DNA of 64,000 bases. Origin: Nymphaea colorata (Eukaryota; Streptophyta; Magnoliopsida; Nymphaeales; Nymphaeaceae). The position numbers and the translations under genes are program-made. The notes under the pieces are model-generated. The model did not search any database, was not told the DNA's origin, and saw nothing but the letters and a program-made list of their open reading frames with translations. Positions 13,236 through 23,275 of this stretch are shown here, one piece after another; position 1 is the first letter of the stretch, and each line of letters opens with the position of its first letter. The DNA is taken from the NCBI RefSeq assembly GCF_008831285.2, contig NC_045147.1:8464334-8528333 (forward strand). The letters run 5' to 3'.

Positions 13236-13243
13236 GTTATTTC
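13236..13243. repeat. 8-bp target-site duplication of the hAT element (right copy)
   Basis: GTTATTTC, identical to 9577-9584. Confidence 0.85.
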
Positions 13244-13689
13244 TAACAACTTCTTGATCCATAAAAATATCAAAGTGAAACTCTTATGCAAATTAATCCA
13301 ACCAATCCTCTGTTTGGGAGATTTTTTATGGTTGAAAGCTGATAAAGTTCTGGTGGAGGACCAACACGTCGATTATCTTGGTACTGATCAAGTTGTCTAT
13401 TGATAAGCTTTTGCCAAGTTGTTATCTATTTCTTGCTGAAGATTGCATCTATAGTAGTCAGATTTTTGCTGGAATCCAATTTGATATATTTCTATAAGGA
13501 GGCTTCTTCCACAGACCTGAATTCTTATCTCCTACCACTTGGGGGGCTGTGGATTAGTTTTGCTGCTGGGATCATTTCTTCTTCATGTGGCCAACAAACT
13601 TTATTTGTCAAAGTAAAGATCTCTCCAAGGGAATTCTAAAACTCAAGTAGATTATCTTCGTTAGCCTTATTCAAAGGATGAAAAAGTTT
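13244..13689. other. Unassigned stretch between hAT and copia-1
   Basis: It continues the DNA interrupted by the hAT insertion. Short open frames occur (13218-13403 and 13400-13639 on plus) but match nothing I recognise. No copia LTR can be seen here, although gag of copia-1 begins immediately after. Confidence 0.4.
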
Positions 13690-14660
13690 CCCCTATTCCT
13701 TTTCCTAAACTTTCATCAATAAACTATATCCAACGGGCTAGATCCATGAAGTATTTCATTCATAGTAAAAACCTTTGGGGACTAGTTGATGGGATGAAAA
13801 TTGAACCTCAATTAGTCTTGACCAAGGTTGTTGATGGAAAGGCTGAAGAATTGGATGAATGGAAAAGGAAAATGTTTGTGGCTGAGTATAATAAAAAAAG
13901 TGAGAAGTGTGGAAGGTAGATCATCACAAAATTAATACAAGTGGGCAGATTTCAAAATTAAATTCTGCTCAAGAAGCATGAAAATGCTTAAAAAGGACTC
14001 ACACTATAAGGGACATAACACACATGCATAATATCAACTCAAGATTTATAATCTCCAACAATGAGGTATATCCATTAAAGACTACGTGGCTGAAATGGAT
14101 GAATTGTATGATGAGTTGAGCATATTTGAACCACATTGGGTTGATGCACAAGATCTTGTTGTAAGAGAAAATCAAATCTAATGTGATAAAATTTATAAGT
14201 TTGTCATTGGTCTAAAACCCAATTTGATGGTGTTAAAACTTCCTTGTTTCATCATTCTAAAAACCATCTATGAATGATGGTATTGCTGAACTTTAAATGG
14301 AGGAGAACCGGCTAAACCTTGATAGAGAAAAAATTAGTAATGTTCTTGCTACATCTAGGCTGCCTACTTAAAACCTCATCAACCTTCACATTTCAACTGA
14401 ATGAGGAAAGAAAAAGATGATTTGTTACCATTGTCAAGAAGGACATATTAAACCCAAATATTTAAAGTTAATAAGTATTGAAAAAAGAAGCAATGTGGCT
14501 GCTCCCATCCAAGAAGAAAAGAAAGAATCAAGTTCATCTCATCTTGATCAACTCATAAGTGCGCTAACCAAAACTCATTAAAGCCATTCAACCATTACTA
14601 AAGGGATGAGGTACACCTTCAACATTGGGAGCTACTATTGTGTCTACTTCATCAAGCAAG
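13690..14660 (+). pseudogene. Copia-1 gag with damaged zinc knuckle
   Basis: In one frame 13725-13915 reads NYIQRARSMKYFIHSKNLWG, then LVDG, typical of the N-terminal copia gag (UBN2-like) region. Further gag blocks follow in other frames. At about 14404-14475 a CCHC knuckle is recognisable as CYHCQEGHIKPKY: the last cysteine has become tyrosine and one residue is missing between the second Cys and His. The intact family form should be CX2CX4HX4C. Gag would package the RNA; this copy cannot. Confidence 0.75.
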
Positions 14661-16030
14661 TTTTCTTTGAGTATTGATTCGGGTGCACCTTTCATATGAC
14701 TTCTTGTGGATCCCTTCTCACTGAATGCGCCAAAACTAATTGATATTCCTTTGTGCAAACAGTTGACAAAACTCTTCTTGAAATTAATTTTATTGAAAAT
14801 CTTGATAAGATATTTGAATCCAAAGTTTTAAAATGCCCCAAGTTAGATGTAAATTGGACTTGATTTTTTATCTTCTTTCCAACTAGCTGACCTTGGTTTT
14901 GATATAGTTTTCTCACAATATAAATGTTGGATACAAGACCATTTATCCAAGAAGACGATCAGGGAAGGTTTTAAGACAAATGATCTCTATTACATTGATT
15001 GTTTGGACCTTCAAAATATTCGTGCAATACCATCAAGAAATGTGATATTCAAACTTGACACCAAAAGCTTAGACATCCAAATTTAGAGAAAATGTCTCAT
15101 CTTCTTTTCTTGAAAAAATATTGTAAAACGACTTTTTGTTGTAATGATTGTAACAAGGAAAAAATGAAGGTCTTACCTTTTTATAATATAAATTTTGTTG
15201 CCCAAATGTCTTTTGAATTGGTGCATTTCAATATGTGGGGACCCGCACTTGTTATGTCTAAAAGAGGATTATTATATTACATAATTTTTATTGATGATTT
15301 CTCTAGGCATGCTTGTCTTTACTTTCTCAAACACAAATCAGAGGTATTTGTAAATTTCAAGAATTTCTTTAACATGATTAAGACTCGATTTGACACCAAC
15401 ATTAAAGTCTTTAGAAGTGATTCAGGAGGTGATTTTGTTTTAAACAAATTTAAACAATTCTTAAGAAACAATGATGTCGTACATTAAAAATCTTGCTCAA
15501 AGCCTCTACAACAAAATGGAGTAGTTGAACAAAAACATAGACACATTATTGAACGTGCAAGAATGTGTTTTTGATCCAAAAATGTTTTAACATTTTTGGG
15601 CTGAAGCTGTGTTGACATCAACCTACTTGATTAATGGAATGCTTACCAAAATCTTGAAGCATATCTCTCCATTTGAAATATTATACAATATTAAGCCAAA
15701 TTATAATAAAATTAAAGTTTTTGGCTACAATTGTTATGTTGTAAGTGACAAATTCCCCAAAAGCTATTAATTGTGTATTCATTGGATACTCAAAAACACA
15801 AAAGAGTTATAGATGTTATGATATTGAAAGAGATAAAGTCTATGTTAGTAGAAATGTGATATTTTTTAAATATGAAAATGGTTTTAAGAGTGAATCCCAA
15901 CAACTAGAGAATTATGTTTTTTATGGACTGATTTTGGTGATGATTCTAATGATAAGGATCAAGTTGAAGAAATTGGAGAAGATAGTTCTAAAAATGACGA
16001 TTCTCCAAGATATATTGTTGTTTATTTTGA
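14661..16030 (+). pseudogene. Copia-1 protease and integrase region
   Basis: The protease active site appears as IDSGAP (about 14675), where the family has DSGAS/T. The GAG-preintegrase segment (LDLQNIRAIP, about 15005) precedes the integrase core: FIDDFSRHACLYFLKHKSEV at about 15286-15345, FRSDSGGDF at about 15410, then QQNGVVEQKHRH (about 15512), which keeps the catalytic Asp, Asp and Glu positions. The longest open piece is 15092-15487. The integrase C-terminal part continues through GYSKTQKSYRCYD (about 15785-15840). Multiple stops and shifts disable it. Confidence 0.8.
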
Positions 16031-17470
16031 GGCTAAGAAAGATCCAAATTAGATTAAAGCCATGAATAATGAGCTTAACGTTTTTGAAAGTAATGTGACT
16101 TCAGAAATTGTTTCTTTACCTATAAGGAAAAAGACCATAGGATGTAGGTGGATCTATAAAGTCAAAACCAGAAGTGACAGGACATTAGAAAGGTATAAGG
16201 CTAGACTTGTCGCTAAGGGCTATGCCCAATAATATAGGGTTGACTATGAAGAAATCTTTGCTCCGATTGCTCGTATGACCTTTGTAAGAACTCTTATTGC
16301 AGTTGCTTCTATTAAACAATGGTCTATTTTTCAAATGGACATTATAAATACTTTTATAAACAAAAATTTAAATGAAGAAGTTTTTATGAATTGACTTGCC
16401 TCAAGATATAGTTTTAAGACTTAAGAAAGCTCTTTACGGTTTAAAACAAGCTCCCAATGCCTATTTTGACAAGTTTGATAGTGTCATGTTTGATCAAGGT
16501 CTTCGATCATGATATTTAGATACTGCCATGTTTGTGAAGAACATTTCTACAGAAATAATTGTATTGTTGTTATATGTTGATGATATGGTAATTACAAATA
16601 GTGATGATGAAGGAATCATAAAAGTAAAACAATTTCTTAAGAAGTGCTTTCAAATGACAGATTTAGAAAAACTAACATATTTTCTTGGAATTGAAGCTGC
16701 CTATAACAAAAGAGGCTATTTGCTTCACAAATGAAGTTTGCTGGTGAGATAATTGATAGAGTAGGAATTTCAGATGACAAAATTGTAGACACTCTAGAAG
16801 CTTTATGAATAAAAATGAAGATTGATGATGGAGAGATAATAGAGAACATCACTCCATTTTGACAAATTGTTGGAGCTCTCTCTTAACTCTTGATCATCAG
16901 ACCAGATATCGCTCATGCGGTTCATGTTATAAGCCAACTCCAACAAAGGCCCACTTTAGTACATATGGGGGGGACAACGAGAATTATGTGTTATGTCAAG
17001 AATACAATCAACAAAGGGCTTTTCTTATCTTCCTCTTGCAAATTACAATTAATTGCTTATACAGATGATGATTGGGTTGAAGATCCCAATAATAGGCACT
17101 CCACCATTGGTTTTTGTGTGGTTTTAAGTAATTTGTTAATTTCTTGACAATGCAAGAAACAAAACACGGTGTCTATTATTAACTGAAGCTGAATATCGAG
17201 CCATGACATCTACGATAATGAAAATTGTGTCTCAAAAGTTTATTGAAAGATATGGGAATTCATCTAGTTGATCATGTTAAGCATTGTTGTCAGAACAAGA
17301 GTGTAATTTATATCATCAACAATCACATGTTTCATGAAAGAACAAAACATATAGAGATGGATTGCCACTAGATTTGTAAAGAGTTTTTTCAGAAAAACAT
17401 TGAACTCTCCTATGTTCCATCAACTAAGAGATTTCTTTAGTAAGGCGCTTGTTGTTGCGAGGTTTCAATT
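16031..17470 (+). pseudogene. Copia-1 reverse transcriptase and RNase H
   Basis: RT motifs are in order: CRWIYKVKTRSDRTLERYKA (about 16147-16205), LVAKGYAQ, FQMDI, then LLLYVDDMVIT at about 16565-16600 (catalytic YVDD) and YFLGIEAAY. RNase H follows with AYTDDDWVEDPNNRHST (about 17050-17105); the second catalytic region is scrambled. Stops include a TAA after GYAQ (about 16230), a TGA in the RT palm (16394) and several in RNase H. Confidence 0.85.
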
Positions 17471-17516
17471 TCTTCTTGGCAAACTTTCAGTTATTACACA
17501 GTAAGTTTGAGGGAGG

Positions 17517-17541
17517 TGTTAGAATGTATATGTCCATATAC

Positions 17542-17575
<34 letters not shown>

Positions 17576-18000
17576 GTATATATATATATATGTATGTATT
17601 TTGTATATTAGTTAGCTAATGTATGTCTTATATATATATATATATATATATATATGGTACTTAGGATCTTTATTTCATTTTTCTTTTTCTTTATGTATTT
17701 TCCTTGTTTCTTATTTTCTTTTTTGACTTTTTCTTACTTTGACTAAGAGTTGACTAGTCCCAATGGCTAGATTTCTAGCAGTTGGAACTAGTCCAACGTC
17801 TAGTTCTATGGCTTCTTGTGTAGTCACCTTCTATATAAAGGGTGGGTATTCATATGCTTTGTAAGGCTCTAATACATCATTTTAGTCATTATTTCAACCT
17901 AAGTGTTGAGTTATTTTTGAAAACATTTTCAAGTTTACAATTTCCCCATACTTGCTTAGAAAATAATGTAAATTTCATTACTACAGTTGTATATACACAA
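17517..18000 (+). repeat. Copia-1 3' LTR with (TA)n tracts
   Basis: It starts TGTTAGAATGTATATG directly after the purine run GAGGGAGG, as expected at the polypurine tract/LTR junction. TA-rich microsatellite tracts lie at about 17540-17592 and 17630-17655. A TATATAAAGGG (about 17832) could be the LTR TATA box. The CTAGATTTCTAG palindrome (about 17770) is shared with the LTRs of the minus-strand copia family. The right end is approximate. Confidence 0.6.
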
Positions 18001-19452
18001 CATCAATACCGTGATAGAATAGGACTCAAGCTTAAAACCAGCTGCAAGGGCAGCAGGTGCATATGGAGCACAAACACTACCATCCACGTAATTATCATAG
18101 AGAACCTGTACTAGCAATAACGCGAATTGTTAGATGGATAAAACCTGTCAAACACGACATCTTTGCACCCTAACTTAATATGGAGCACATCATCTAATCG
18201 TTTCTTTCATAAGAAAAAATTACAGTAAAGAAAAAAGGATCAGAAAACAGAAGGTTTGCATTAGGAATCATAAAAATATGTAAATCATGCAGTCTAGTAG
18301 GAGATGAACCATCCAATTACAGTTGACACTGTATTCACATCTATATACATGCTTGAAAGAATGACTGATTCCTAAAGCAGCCTATATATCTGAGCAGCTT
18401 CCAAGCCAGTATCTATTAATAATTTTGACCATTAGATCTGGACTCTTGTTGCAGAGTTGGCAGCAACCAATGGCAATGAGCTACACAAACATGCTAGAAT
18501 AGGGATACCACAAACAATGAATACCACTACACAAACATACTAGAGCATAAATGATGTAGTGAGACCATAGCTTATTGACACAAGCTTGACTACAGTGTAG
18601 CTCGTTACTCTATCCTACCTAAACACAAAAGAAAAATATATATTTCTGTTAATCTTATATATGTTAATTTCTTGTTCATGACAATAATCTGATATATAAG
18701 AAACTAGTGTTGTAGAGTGGATTTGCCATTTAAATGTAACTTTTAGCGTATCTTGAACTGTTTGATCTAGTAGCAAGGCTAATACTTAAGGAGCACATTG
18801 TTAGAGCAGGTTCCATGGAAACACTAACAATATTGGATAGTAAATGGTCCATTTGATTTAGCAGTAGAACAAGAACAAGGCTAATATTTAAGGAGCCACA
18901 TTGTTAGAGCAGGTACCATTGCAGCAAACAAATTGTTGTGCACCAAACAGCAAATATTGTAGAACAAAAATTTAGAACTATACCTACTATCACACCTTTT
19001 CCTTTTTGGAACTACACTTATATAAGTAGGTTTTCCAATCACTTTTCGTAACATATACCCTCAATGATATAAAAGACAACATGTAATTTATCATAAACCA
19101 ACTTACCATAATGAAGATGTAATATAGAGGAGCCCATTACGTAATGTTTTTACAGCCAACTCGTGCATCTATAAAATAAGGCATAGACACAACGGTTAGA
19201 TGATTAAACCAAGCCGTAGCCTAATGAGCTTACGTAGGCTATACAGGCCAGTCAAGTTAAAAAAGCATACCCATCTTTTAGCACCTTTAGAAGAACCCAC
19301 TCAAAGCCCACAAAAAGTCAAAATCTTGACCCTTCATCAACAAACAAGCAAATTTAGTTAATGCTTTTGATACAATTTAGGAATAATGCAGGTGGTAAAT
19401 TGTAAATATCTATAAGTAGGACTGAAATAAATGGATCGGGTCGGGTTAGAGA
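18001..19452. other. Noncoding stretch with a short direct duplication
   Basis: No gene is recognised. A ~60-70-bp segment containing AAGGCTAATA.TTAAGGAGC and TTGTTAGAGCAGGT occurs twice (18761-18822 and 18852-18921). A smaller pair (CTACACAAACAT.CTAGA) occurs near 18481 and 18528. This is the left flank of the copia-2 insertion; the same host sequence resumes at 43380. Confidence 0.5.
19448..19452. repeat. Copia-2 5-bp target-site duplication (left copy)
   Basis: AGAGA just before the LTR start matches AGAGA at 43380-43384 after the other LTR, nearly 24 kb away. This shows that the two LTRs belong to one insertion. Confidence 0.85.
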
Positions 19453-19960
19453 TGCAAATCAGCCCGAACTTAATGGTAGAGACATTTTAAGAATCACACT
19501 CTTGAAGCTACCAGCGATACCAAGAAATCACACAAGGTGGAACCTCAAACTAAAGGTGAAAAAACTTGTATTCAGTCTCAAAAAATACATAAAAATAGGC
19601 CTTAAAGCCCACACAAAGCAAGGGACCCAAGTCCCTTATTTATAGAAGAAAGAAAGGAAGAAGGAGAAAATAAGCTAGTTGTTGGGCAGCTCCAATGGCT
19701 AGATTTCTAGTCATTGGGGACAGCCAACAACTAGTTCTTTTTTGTAAATAAAAAGAAATAAAAAATATACAGAAAATTCCATGAAAAATAAAAATAAAAT
19801 AAATACAAAAAGAAAAATAAATACAAAAAGACCTATGCATACATACATATATTTATATATACAAATCATACATCAAACTACTAGGAGTTTAAGATATATG
19901 ATAGTACATATAAAAACATACATGTATACTTACATCAGAGCTAATCCTTAAATTCTAACA
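19453..19960 (-). repeat. Copia-2 3' LTR (508 bp)
   Basis: In sense orientation it runs from TGTTAGAATTTAAGG (19960) to CTGATTTGCA (19453). A TATA box (TATAAATAAGG in sense, at about 19637-19643) is followed immediately by a 7-bp-stem hairpin AAGGGAC-TTGG-GTCCCTT (19620-19637), which is conserved in the other LTRs of the family. A purine run (CAGATGGGG, 19961-19969) abuts the LTR as the likely polypurine tract. Confidence 0.85.
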
Positions 19961-19999
19961 CCCCATCTGAAACTTATGGTGTAATCACTGAAAGTTTGC

Positions 20000-21640
20000 C
20001 AAGAAGAAACTAAAATCTTGCTAAAGCAAGTGTCTTGGTGAAGAAATCTCCAAGTTGATATTCTGAAGGAACAAAAGATACATCAATTGTTCGACTAAGA
20101 TATTCTTCTGTTACAGAGTGACAATTCATTTTAATATGTTTTGTCATTTCATGAAAAGTATGATTGCTAGCAATGTAGATGATGCTTTTATTGTCACATT
20201 AGAGCTTAGTGGCTTCAGTTAAGTCAATTTCAAAGTCCTTCAATAAACTCTTTAACCATCAATCTCCATGGTGGTGGTAGTCATAGCATGATACTCTGCT
20301 TCATTGAAGATAGAGAGACTTTATTTTGCTTTTTGTACCTCCAAGAGATGAGAGAGTTGCTTAGAAAAACACAAAAACTGGTGGTGGAATGCCTATCGTT
20401 AGGATATCCACCCCAATCAACATCAGTATAGACAAACATATTCAACTTTGATAAGGAAGATATAAAAAGTCCGTTAATTATAGTGTGGCTGACATATCGA
20501 ACAATCCTCAATACAACTCTCATGTGTACAAAAGTAGGTCTTTATTGAAATTGTCTTATGACATATACAACATGAGATATGTCAAATCTTGTGATGGATA
20601 GATATGTGAGAGCTCCAACCAATTGACGAAAGGGTTTGAGATTTTCTAGAATTTTTTCATCATCAATCTTCATCTTTATTCTTAAAGCTTCAAGAGTGTT
20701 GAGCACCTTGTCATTAGTGATTCCAGATCTTCTTATAGTATTATTGACAAACTTCATTTGTGAGAGTAAGTTTCCTTTTATACTATAAGCTACTTAAATA
20801 CCAAGGAAATATTTTAAGTTACCAAAATCAGTCCTTTCAAATTCTTTCTTTAAGAAATCCTTTACCTGTATAATTCCATTGGCATCATTACTTGTAATAA
20901 TCATATCATCTACATATAAAAGCAACAACAATTATACATACAATAGTATTTTTAACAAACATACCAGTATCAGAATAACATGATTTAAAACATTGTTTAA
21001 ACATAACATTGCTAAACATGTCAAACCAAAGTTTTGATGCTTGTTTCAAGCCATTAAATGTCTTTCTAAGATGGAGAATTTTTCCTTTAGGTAAATCAAG
21101 CCAAGGGGTTGAGTCATGTACACTTCCTTATTTAAGTAACGATTCAAAAAAATATTCTTAACATCCATTTGATATATGGGCCACTCTTTGATGGCAACAA
21201 CAATCATTAGGGTTCTAAATAATGTTATTTTAGCAACAGGAGCAAATGTCACCTTGTAGTCTGTGCCATATTATTGAGCATATCATTTGGAAACTAATCG
21301 AGCTTTATAACTTTCAAGTGATCTATCACTTATAGCCTTAACTTTATATACCCACTTACATCCTATCGTCTTTTTCCATATTGGAAGAGAAACAATGTCC
21401 CAAATTTTGTTGTTTTCAAGGGCTCTAAGTTCATTATTTATAGCGTCACCCAATGTGGGTTAGTCTTGACTTCAAGATAGGATAAAAGTTCATCAATGGA
21501 ATGAATAACTAATAAGCAAGTCCTATGTTTTGTAGAAAAAGACTCGTACAAGACAAACTTTTGAGGTGAATTACTATCTCTTTGAGATATCCTAAAAGTA
21601 GGTTGAGACTCTTGGGTGTTTTCTTAAGTCATTCTCCTAT
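20000..21640 (-). pseudogene. Copia-2 reverse transcriptase and RNase H
   Basis: In sense, RT begins near 21640 with the VNNELRALE/WI-type linker and KVKAISD. It continues through MTFAPVAKITLFRTL and IYQMDVKNIFLN (21046-21252), the catalytic LLLYVDDMIITS (about 20895-20930), YFLGI, then the thumb (20542-20757). RNase H follows at 20281-20523 with VYTDVDWGGYPNDRHSTTS, where the catalytic Asp of YTD is present, and decays towards 20000. At least one stop follows GYAQ-equivalent codons near 21272, and frame changes occur around 21000. Not functional. Confidence 0.85.
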
Positions 21641-22900
21641 AAACTATAACTTCTCTTGGTGGTCTATTATAAAAAAGAATGCTATCAATCTCATTCAAAT
21701 ATCATCATATTAGGAACGCAAATCTTCATCATCATCATTTATCCATAAGAAAAAAATAGTCATCTTCATTCTTGGGTTCATTTGCATCAAAGCCATTTCT
21801 TTTTCTAAAAATATCACATTTCTTGAACCAGACACTTTCTCTTTTACAATGTCATAGCATCTATACCCTCTTTGAGTTTCAAAATAGCCAGTGAAGATAC
21901 ATTGAATAGCCTTAGATGAAACTTTGTCATTTTTGTCATTTAGAAAGTGACACTTGCAACCAAAAACTTTGAATCCTTCATAAATTGGCTCCAAATTAAA
22001 AAGTTTTTGAAAAGGTGAAATGCTTTCTAAAATCTAAGACATTCTATTAATTAAATAAATGGATGTTAAAATGGCTTCCTCCCAAAAAAATTTTAGAACA
22101 TTTTTAATATAAAAAGAGATTTTGTTATTTTAAAAATATGCCTACGTTTTCTTTCGGCAACTCCATTTTGTTGGGGGTTTTGAAACAAGAGTTTTGATGT
22201 ATAATTTTTTTCCTTTAGAAATTCTTCAAATTCATTGGAAATGATATCTCCTCTATAATCACTTTTAAAAATTTTTAGGTTAGCATCAAATTGTGTTTTA
22301 ATCATGATATAAAAGCTTTTGAAATTTATAAAAACTTTCGATTTGTGTTTTAGAAAATAAACCAAAGCATATCAAAAGTAATCATCCACAAAAATAACAT
22401 GTATAGCAAATCACCTTTAGACATAAGAGGAGTTAGTCCTCATACACCATAATGCACTAATTCAAAGGGTGCCTTTGAAACAAAGTTTCTATTGCTAAAA
22501 GGTAAGTTCTTAATTTTGGCTTTAATAAAATGATCAAAAGAAATCGCTTCTTTACATTTTTCCTTAAAAGATTGGATACAAGACATGTTTCCTAAACTTC
22601 ATTGTCCATGTCTTTGATGTCAAATTTGAATGTCAATTTTTTTGACAATATTGGAAGTGGGGTTCGAAAGATCCAAAATCTTTTTTCTTAAAACCTTCCT
22701 CAATCATCTTGTTGAAAAGATGATCATGTATCAAAAATTTATTTCGTGAGAAGACAATATCACAACTATGATTAGTTATTTGAGAAATAGACAAGAGATT
22801 CAAGTTCAGTTTGAGAATAAATCTAATTTTTGGTATTTTGAAAACTTTTGACAATAAAATTTTAATCAATATTTTCAATACATTTGACTTCAAGAGAAGT
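21641..22900 (-). pseudogene. Copia-2 integrase
   Basis: Sense order: pre-integrase segment around LLSISQITNHSCDIVFSRN (about 22735-22800); integrase core with YFLKHKSKVFINFKSF (about 22300-22360), a damaged second motif FKSDYRGD (family FRSDSGGE/D), and QQNGVAERKRRHIFK (about 22130-22175), which keeps the catalytic Glu. The C-terminal part is at 21710-21994 (VFGCKCHFLNDKND, FTGYFETQRGYRCYD). Frames are interrupted by several stops. Confidence 0.8.
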
Positions 22901-23275
22901 TCCATCGACGGCTTTAACAAAAGGGCATGACTCTTCTTTAGTGCATTTAATAAGTAGTGAACTATAAGTGGTCATATAAAATGAAGCTCCAGAATCAAAT
23001 ATCCAAGAATACTTACTTGATGATGTAGATGATAGAATTGCTCTAGAAATTGGAGAAGCCCCTCATTAGAAAAGCGGTTAAAGTGCATCAATGAGTTTCA
23101 GTTAAAGAGCACTTACAAGCTTGTCTAGGTCAAAGTGATTATTTTCTTTACATTCTTCACTTTCTTATCAAATTTCTTTATTTAGAACACTTAGGTTTAA
23201 TATGTCCTTCTTCTTGACAATAAAACATATGATATTTTTGTCTCTATCCACATAATTTCGACTGAAATGAGGAGG
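22901..23275 (-). pseudogene. Copia-2 gag 3' part and protease, left of nested insertion
   Basis: In sense the sequence resumes from the gypsy insertion at 23275 with TSSFQSKLCG, then a knuckle reading YHMFYCQEEGHIKPKC. The first Cys of CX2C appears lost (a Met occupies its place) while C..H..C remain. The protease follows with WIFDSGASFYM (about 22975-23005), an intact aspartic-protease DSGA site. This joins in register with the gag N-terminal part at 41866-42590 once the gypsy DNA is removed. Confidence 0.75.

Larger units (their letters stand above)
13690..18000 (+). mobile_element. Copia-1: decayed Ty1/copia element without visible 5' LTR
   Basis: Domain order gag - zinc knuckle - protease - integrase - RT - RNase H is the Ty1/copia order. 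The polypurine-like GAGGGAGG and a TGTTAGAATG LTR start follow at 17517. The coding part has many stops and frameshifts. It is closely related in sequence and order to the minus-strand copia at 19453-43379 and the truncated copy at 44205-46681. The 3' end of the LTR is estimated, because no 5' LTR copy is available for comparison. Confidence 0.8.

Noticed and set aside
13218-13639. Possible 5' LTR or gag leader of copia-1
   Set aside because: No similarity to the copia-1 3' LTR (17517 onward) and no TGGTATCAGAGC primer site.
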